Shown here: in pieces, positions 59,303-64,000 of the stretch
Numbering within the stretch: position 1 is the stretch's first letter
Layout of the letters: each line of letters begins with the position of its first letter
Source: Mesobacillus sp. AQ2
Lineage (GTDB): Bacteria; Bacillota; Bacilli; Bacillales; Cytobacillaceae
Length of the DNA: 64,000 nucleotides
NCBI RefSeq assembly: GCF_030122805.1
Contig: NZ_CP126080.1
Coordinates: 2,175,001-2,239,000 of the forward strand
Direction: 5' to 3'
Translations under genes and position numbers: made by a program
Notes under the pieces: model-generated
What the model was told of the DNA's origin: nothing
Databases searched by the model: none
The model's input: only the letters and a program-made list of their open reading frames with translations

Positions 59303-61582
59303 TTGAAGATTAAAGCTAAAATTGCAGCAGCAACCACCACTCTATTGCTTGCATTTTCTTCAACAGCCGCTTTTGCTGCGGAACCAGGTTTAGAAAAAAT
59401 GCCCGACCCAGTAGATTCACAATCATGGGTGAATCCAGATGATATGACTTGGAATGATTATAATGTGGTACCTGGTATCGATTGGAATTCAACAAATATT
59501 AAACCCGAAACAGAACTTAAAGGTGCCTTGATTCTGGTCGACTTTCCGGATCAGGATTTTATCTTGACCCAGCCAAAGGGTTCAGAGATTGCCGGCAACC
59601 CTCAGGTGGACGCTGTTCCTCGTGAAGAACTCGGGAAATGGTGGGAGGATTTTCTGAACCTGCCTAGCAAACTCAACAACTATCAGACGATTGATGGCTT
59701 TTGGAAAGAGAATTCCCAGGGGAAATGGGGCGTCTCCCTGGATTCTTATGGTCCCTATCGTCTGGATAAAAACGAATTTCAATATGGGCTTAACTATATG
59801 AATGCGGGTTCGCTTCCACCTCAATATAGTAGTGGCAACCTTTTTCAGGATGGGGTAAATGCAGCAGCAGCTGACATTGCCGCAGCTGGAAAAGAATATG
59901 ACTTTGCCTTCATTGTACATGCTGGCTATGACGAATCAACCGTATGGCAAGAATTTGGCGAAATGATGTTTCTAAACCAAGACTCGGTTTCTGATGCGTT
60001 TGCGCCGCCGGATTTACCTGGATTTGAAAACATGCCGAACTGGGCAAAAACTCGTTATGTTCCCTGGACTTCCTGGTATGCAGCAAAAACAATCTGGTCG
60101 GCAGCATCTAGTGCAGACATAAATGGCAAAAGGATACGTGTCTCGATCCAGGGCGAAAGCGATGGAATGGGAACCTTTGCTCACGAATTTGGCCATCTTC
60201 GTGGTCTTGGTGATAATTACAATAATGCATCACTTGACCCTAGAACCTATTCAGGTTATTGGGAGACGATGAGCCGTGGCTCTTTCAATGGCCCTGGCGG
60301 AACGCACACTCGCTGGATGATTCCATCTACTCTTGGTGCTTCTATACCGGCTCCTCATATGCTGCGTAATAAGATGAAACAAGGATTTGTATCCGATGAT
60401 GAAGTCTTGAAGCTAAACCGTGATGAATTAAAGGTATCTGGACCGGCGTTTGCGGATATTACCGCACGTCAAGCACCAATTGGCAGTAACTTCGGCAGAA
60501 CCGGATTGCATGGTATCAATATTAGCATGGACGATTCTACACCATCGGATTACCTGGCTGGTGACTGGCGGAACGATATTCTTTCCGGTCGATTGTATAA
60601 TAACTACACCCTTGAAGTTGTAGATCGCGTTGGTTCGGATTCCTTCGCAGCTGATTCTGGCGTCTTGATTGCCAAGACGAAAAATGCGGAATCCGCTCCG
60701 AATATCTGGGTAGTTGATTCACATCCTGAGGATATCAATCTGAAGGATTTTACTAGACCTGACGGCACCACAGCGATGGTAGCCAAAGGTGATCCACGGC
60801 AAACTCTCGATGCTTTATTCAAAGCTGGTAATGGGGAAAGCTTGGTTGCCGGACAATTTGATGGTTCTATTGACAAAGACACGGTTGTCAGTGAGTACAT
60901 CGATCCTTACAATAAACTTCACTTCTACATTTTAGGGAAACAAAAAGACAATGAAGGGGTACTCCGCTATCAGGTTGCCGTCCGAAACACAGAAGGTGCA
61001 GGTGCATTTAATCGAGGAGTAAATGTTAGCGCAGGCACTGTAGAGCCCGCTGTACAGGACAAAGTGGCAGTCTATCATTTGAATGTCACAAATACTGGCG
61101 AAGCAAAGGATCTAATTCGTGTCAATGCTTCGGCTGGTGATGATTGGACCGTTCAACTTGAACACAATGTAATTGGAGTGGAACCAGGAGAAACCGTTGC
61201 TGTTCCAGTTTATGTAAAAATACCGAAAGGCAAGACAGCGCCTGCCAAGCTAATCTTTACAGCCACTTCAGAGACAGATGCTAATCAAAGCTTTACAGAT
61301 TACAATTTCTTACCTGGCAGCCTAACTGCAGCAGGTATAAGCTCTGTTATTGATAGCTTTGCAAATGAAGGATCTATCAAAGCAGGTACAGCAGAAGCAT
61401 TGCAGGCACATATGAAAACTGTGGAGCAATTTGAAAAGAAAGGATCTGGGGATAAGGTTATCAAACACATCAATGATTTTAAAAAATTCCTGGAACTCAA
61501 AAAAGATGGAGATCAGATTTCTTCCAAAGCTTATACCAGTTTGAAAGCATATGCAGATTCCATGATTGAGACTTGGCAATAA
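59303..61582 (+). CDS. Secreted M6-family metalloprotease (immune inhibitor A type)
   Basis: 759 residues. Signal peptide (LLLAFSSTAAFA), then a propeptide-like region and a catalytic domain with the zinc motif HEFGH (in FAHEFGHLRGLGDNY). The C-terminus has a beta-sandwich NEW3-like region (VPVYVKIPKGKTAPAKLIFT) and a final FIMAH-like helical domain (VIDSFANEGSIKAGTAEALQ to the end). InhA proteases degrade host antimicrobial proteins and also self proteins. Expression may depend on the leader. Start TTG/ATG follows GGGAGGAG. No adjacent regulator. Confidence 0.85.
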   Translation: MKIKAKIAAATTTLLLAFSSTAAFAAEPGLEKMPDPVDSQSWVNPDDMTWNDYNVVPGIDWNSTNIKPETELKGALILVDFPDQDFILTQPKGSEIAGNPQVDAVPREELGKWWEDFLNLPSKLNNYQTIDGFWKENSQGKWGVSLDSYGPYRLDKNEFQYGLNYMNAGSLPPQYSSGNLFQDGVNAAAADIAAAGKEYDFAFIVHAGYDESTVWQEFGEMMFLNQDSVSDAFAPPDLPGFENMPNWAKTRYVPWTSWYAAKTIWSAASSADINGKRIRVSIQGESDGMGTFAHEFGHLRGLGDNYNNASLDPRTYSGYWETMSRGSFNGPGGTHTRWMIPSTLGASIPAPHMLRNKMKQGFVSDDEVLKLNRDELKVSGPAFADITARQAPIGSNFGRTGLHGINISMDDSTPSDYLAGDWRNDILSGRLYNNYTLEVVDRVGSDSFAADSGVLIAKTKNAESAPNIWVVDSHPEDINLKDFTRPDGTTAMVAKGDPRQTLDALFKAGNGESLVAGQFDGSIDKDTVVSEYIDPYNKLHFYILGKQKDNEGVLRYQVAVRNTEGAGAFNRGVNVSAGTVEPAVQDKVAVYHLNVTNTGEAKDLIRVNASAGDDWTVQLEHNVIGVEPGETVAVPVYVKIPKGKTAPAKLIFTATSETDANQSFTDYNFLPGSLTAAGISSVIDSFANEGSIKAGTAEALQAHMKTVEQFEKKGSGDKVIKHINDFKKFLELKKDGDQISSKAYTSLKAYADSMIETWQ

Positions 61583-61647
61583 GATGGAATAAGAGATTAC
61601 AATATTCTCCTGTGATGGACTGGGTATAGGGGGAACAAAGGAAACAA

Positions 61648-61680
61648 TAAGCTGGGACAGTTGTGAAACTGTCCCGTCTC
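61648..61680 (+). terminator. Weak terminator-like hairpin after the protease gene
   Basis: GGGACAGTT pairs with AACTGTCCC around GTGA, but the tail is GTCTCCTTTG with few T. Confidence 0.4.
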
Positions 61681-61810
61681 CTTTGAGTAGTATAGAAACG
61701 TGAAGGAAGTACAGGCATTTAAAAGCATTCTTTATCTATATAGTAAGCCCAAGGCAGATCTGTTAACTGCAATGACTTTAGGACATTGTAAAAGGTAGGA
61801 GTGAAGATAA

Positions 61811-62689
61811 ATGAAGAATTTAATCACAATTATAGCTTTTTTATCATTGTTATTTTTACTTGGTGCTTGTTCGACTCTAACTTCTGGGGAAGAGAGAGAG
61901 CTGCTTATTAAAACGGATTACGGAGATATATCAAAAGATGATTTATTAAAAGAAGTGGCAAGTACCGATCGAGGACAAGCGTTGATTCAAAAGTTGGTTT
62001 ATATGCAGATTTTGAAAGGCAAATATGAGGTATCTGACAAAGAGGTGAACCAACGGCTGAGCGAAATAAAGGAACAGGTCGGAGATCAAGATCAGTATAC
62101 AATGTTCCTGCAGAAACAGGGATTTAAAAACGAAGAAGAGTTAAAGGACCATATCGAACAATCCCTTTATTTCTTTAAAGCAACAACAGAAGGGGTGAAA
62201 GTGTTAGATAAACAAATAAAAGATTACTATGAACAACATAAAAATGAATACACTGAGGCAAGAACCAGCCATATTCTCGTGGATAATGAGTCAACTGCTA
62301 AAGAAATAGAAAAGGAACTAAAGAAAGGGACCGATTTTGCAGAACTAGCCAAGAAACAATCGACAGATAAAGTTACTTCAGTAGAAGGCGGAGATTTGGG
62401 ATATCTTTCAGTGCGTAGCCAGGAGATGGATCCGACATTTCTTACAGCAGCTCTGAAATTGAAAAAAGGTGAAGTGAGTGAGCCAATCAAGACAGTATTT
62501 GGTTATCACATCATTAAAGTAACAGATATAAAGGAGACTCCATTAAGTCAGGTGAAAGATCAAATTAAACAAGCACTACTAAGTAAAGAAGCAAAACCGA
62601 TTCAGGAAATCTTAAACAATTTGAATAAAGAGATTGTGATAGAAGAAGATGTTTTTAGAGATGCATTTAAGGAGATAGATTCAAAATAA
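61811..62689 (+). CDS. prsA: PrsA-like peptidyl-prolyl isomerase lipoprotein
   Basis: 292 residues. Lipobox LGAC places the lipidated Cys at about 20. The parvulin domain (about 140-235) contains ARTSHILVDNESTAKEIEKE and FAELAKKQSTDKVT, GGDLGYLSVR and FGYHIIKVTD. PrsA folds exported proteins outside the membrane. The N-terminal arm (from residue 25) and C-terminal lobe form the chaperone cradle. Secreted proteases are typical clients, and it lies beside one here. ATG follows GTAGGAGTGA. Confidence 0.87.
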   Translation: MKNLITIIAFLSLLFLLGACSTLTSGEERELLIKTDYGDISKDDLLKEVASTDRGQALIQKLVYMQILKGKYEVSDKEVNQRLSEIKEQVGDQDQYTMFLQKQGFKNEEELKDHIEQSLYFFKATTEGVKVLDKQIKDYYEQHKNEYTEARTSHILVDNESTAKEIEKELKKGTDFAELAKKQSTDKVTSVEGGDLGYLSVRSQEMDPTFLTAALKLKKGEVSEPIKTVFGYHIIKVTDIKETPLSQVKDQIKQALLSKEAKPIQEILNNLNKEIVIEEDVFRDAFKEIDSK

Positions 62690-62798
62690 CCATCCGCCTC
62701 AAGGTTAAATGTTCAGTTCTAGCAGTTGGGTTTATTATCATTGTACTTTACTCCAAATACATAATTTTTACTTTGTGCCCTTTTTTGGATGAAAGGTG

Positions 62799-62837
62799 AA
62801 AAAGAGTTAGAGAACAATATGTTTTCTAACTCTTTTT
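62799..62837. terminator. Bidirectional terminator
   Basis: A 17-base stem (AAAAAGAGTTAGAGAAC with its near complement), T-rich on both sides. The PadR gene's stop codon lies within it. Confidence 0.85.
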
Positions 62838-63332
62838 GAGGCTCAATAATAAGTCTTTTAACCATTTGAGATAAAGTTTGTTTGTATCTGTATAGTGTCT
62901 GTTAATCAGTTGAGGCAATCCCGAAGGATATTCAGTCTCAACTGAAACTTCTTCCTGCAGTTCAATAATCCATTGCTGAATCAAATTCTTTATTTCATCA
63001 ACATTTGATGAATGGATGAATAGGGTGGCGGGATAAAGAGAACGCGGCTCCTTCAGCCGTTGTTCAAATACGAGCTGAATTTCTATGGAAAGTTGAACTC
63101 TGCCTTCATCAGTAATGCGATAGACAGTCCTGTTAGGGCGATTATTGACTTGTTCTTCTTTTACACTCTCTACCCAGTCATTCTTTTCAAGCTTTCTAAT
63201 CGCATGATAAATGTTCCCATCCGTCACCGGAAAGAGGTGGTCCCATTTATTTTCAATAATTGTTTTCTTCATTTCATATGGGTGATAGGATTTCTCCTGC
63301 AGTAAACCTAAAAGGACAATCTGGATGGACAT
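62826..63332 (-). CDS. PadR-family transcriptional regulator
   Basis: 168 residues: N-terminal winged helix (MSIQIVLLGLLQEKSYHPYEMKK and TDGNIYHAIRKLEKNDWVES) and a C-terminal dimerisation region of the YqjI/Vir-like subclass. PadR proteins respond to phenolic or hydrophobic ligands. ATG at 63332 is chosen because the wing helix begins there; an earlier in-frame ATG would add 26 unlikely residues. Its target is unknown; it is near the GNAT gene, same strand. Confidence 0.85.
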   Translation of the reverse strand: MSIQIVLLGLLQEKSYHPYEMKKTIIENKWDHLFPVTDGNIYHAIRKLEKNDWVESVKEEQVNNRPNRTVYRITDEGRVQLSIEIQLVFEQRLKEPRSLYPATLFIHSSNVDEIKNLIQQWIIELQEEVSVETEYPSGLPQLINRHYTDTNKLYLKWLKDLLLSLKKS

Positions 63333-63422
63333 GGTTTCACTTCTTTCGTTTGGACTAGAAATACAATATACCATTAAAGCTGAAAAAGGGTCGTGAAAAT
63401 AGCTTTCCAAAAAAGAAAGGCA

Positions 63423-63884
63423 TTATAGTTTTAGCTTTAAACCTTCATGGGTTGCAGTAAAGCCTAACTTTTCATAAAACCTTAATGCATCTGGTCTTTG
63501 TTTATCCGTTGTCAGCTGCACTAAATGACAGCCCCGTTCTTCGGCACGTTTAATAGCCCATTTGATCAGTTCACTGCCTACACCCATTCCTCTAACTCGA
63601 GAGGAAGTTCTGACTCCCTCAATAGTTGCTCTCCATCCGCCTTGATGTGTGATGTAGGGGGTGAAAGTAATCTGCTGTACTCCAATCACTTCATTTCCTT
63701 CACAAGCAACGATTAATTCATTATTTGGATCCGACGCAATTGCCTTAAATGCGTCCAGATAACTTTGGGGAAGTGGCTGCTCATAACGCTCACGCTGACT
63801 TCCTAGAACATCATCAGCTAGCATTTCAACGATCAAGTCTAAGTCTTTTTCTTCAGCTATTCTAAACTCCAATTTAGCATCCAT
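63423..63884 (-). CDS. GNAT-family N-acetyltransferase
   Basis: 153 residues, GNAT fold: the acetyl-CoA-binding motif SRVRGMGVGSELIKWAIKRA (Q/RxxGxG) and the LRFYEKLGF end. ATG at 63884 has GAGG about 9 bases upstream; eight earlier codons are in frame. Substrate unknown, small-molecule acetylation likely. 90 bases separate it from the PadR gene, so co-transcription is possible. Confidence 0.85.
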   Translation of the reverse strand: MDAKLEFRIAEEKDLDLIVEMLADDVLGSQRERYEQPLPQSYLDAFKAIASDPNNELIVACEGNEVIGVQQITFTPYITHQGGWRATIEGVRTSSRVRGMGVGSELIKWAIKRAEERGCHLVQLTTDKQRPDALRFYEKLGFTATHEGLKLKL

Positions 63885-63908
63885 TCTTAATCGCCTCATC
63901 TCATTCAT

Positions 63909-64000
63909 CTATTTGTTTCTATGCTAACTGATTTATACACATAAGTGAATGATGTAATTTTAATGAGATGTTATAAGGTCTCCTTATGTTAGCGAGGAAG
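63909..64000. other. Window-end intergenic sequence
   Basis: About 90 bases, no feature recognised. Confidence 0.4.

Overview
The window looks like chromosome from a low-to-moderate G+C endospore-forming Firmicute of the Bacillaceae (Bacillus, Mesobacillus or Neobacillus type). Ribosome binding sites are strong GGAGG types, TTG and GTG starts are common, lipoproteins carry Gram-positive lipoboxes, and the gene families (RsbR-like STAS proteins, YkuK, YdcZ, LtaS, PrsA, DUF4275, DUF4362, DUF4865, CBO0543-like) are typical of Bacillus. I found no rRNA, tRNA, CRISPR array or prophage.

Layout. 0-7 kb: a 5'-cut TrkH/KtrB potassium channel subunit, an SDR oxidoreductase, an ECF sigma factor with a membrane anti-sigma-like partner, a 52-bp tandem repeat, a frameshifted small membrane gene, an endonuclease I family nuclease and a ferredoxin-NADP reductase. 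7-11 kb: an iron-siderophore ABC transporter divergent from the reductase across a perfect Fur box. 11-22.5 kb: two small CBO0543-like membrane proteins, three separate RsbR-type STAS proteins (possible stressosome inputs), a YdcZ / Crp-like regulator / YdcZ trio, a PAP2 phosphatase, a soluble chemoreceptor behind an FNR box, and an M20 amidohydrolase. 22.5-34 kb: mostly single genes (aldo/keto reductase, YkuK, two secreted Excalibur-type lipoproteins, NmrA-like SDR, P-loop kinase, amidase, DinB, ArsR-rhodanese, MFS), plus a holin-like type I toxin locus whose antisense-RNA half is duplicated.

34-41.5 kb: an orphan ATP synthase subunit c-like gene, an intact IS3-family (IS150-like) element, and a leftward operon of MMPL exporter, response regulator, histidine kinase and small heme-copper-like membrane protein. 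The IS sits in the loop of what was this operon's terminator. 42-51 kb: a catabolic cluster controlled by a GntR/FCD regulator with two identical operators, containing an HMG-CoA-lyase-like enzyme, a class III CoA transferase, LeuC/LeuD-type dehydratase subunits, a sodium:solute symporter with its small partner, an MFS permease and a flavin reductase-like protein. Together they suggest uptake, isomerisation, CoA activation and cleavage of a branched hydroxy-dicarboxylic acid; the substrate is unknown. 51-64 kb: gamma-glutamyltransferase, a lipoteichoic acid synthase, an MBL-fold hydrolase, DUF4865, hemolysin III, a secreted M6 (immune inhibitor A) protease, PrsA foldase, PadR regulator and a GNAT acetyltransferase.

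The most interesting items are the duplicated type I toxin-antitoxin locus with covarying RNA hairpins, the IS insertion in a terminator loop, the FNR-box chemoreceptor, the uncharacterised CoA-transferase/lyase/dehydratase cluster, and the set of STAS proteins of which two lack the expected phospho-acceptor threonine. All family calls come from reading the sequence by eye; no database search was run.
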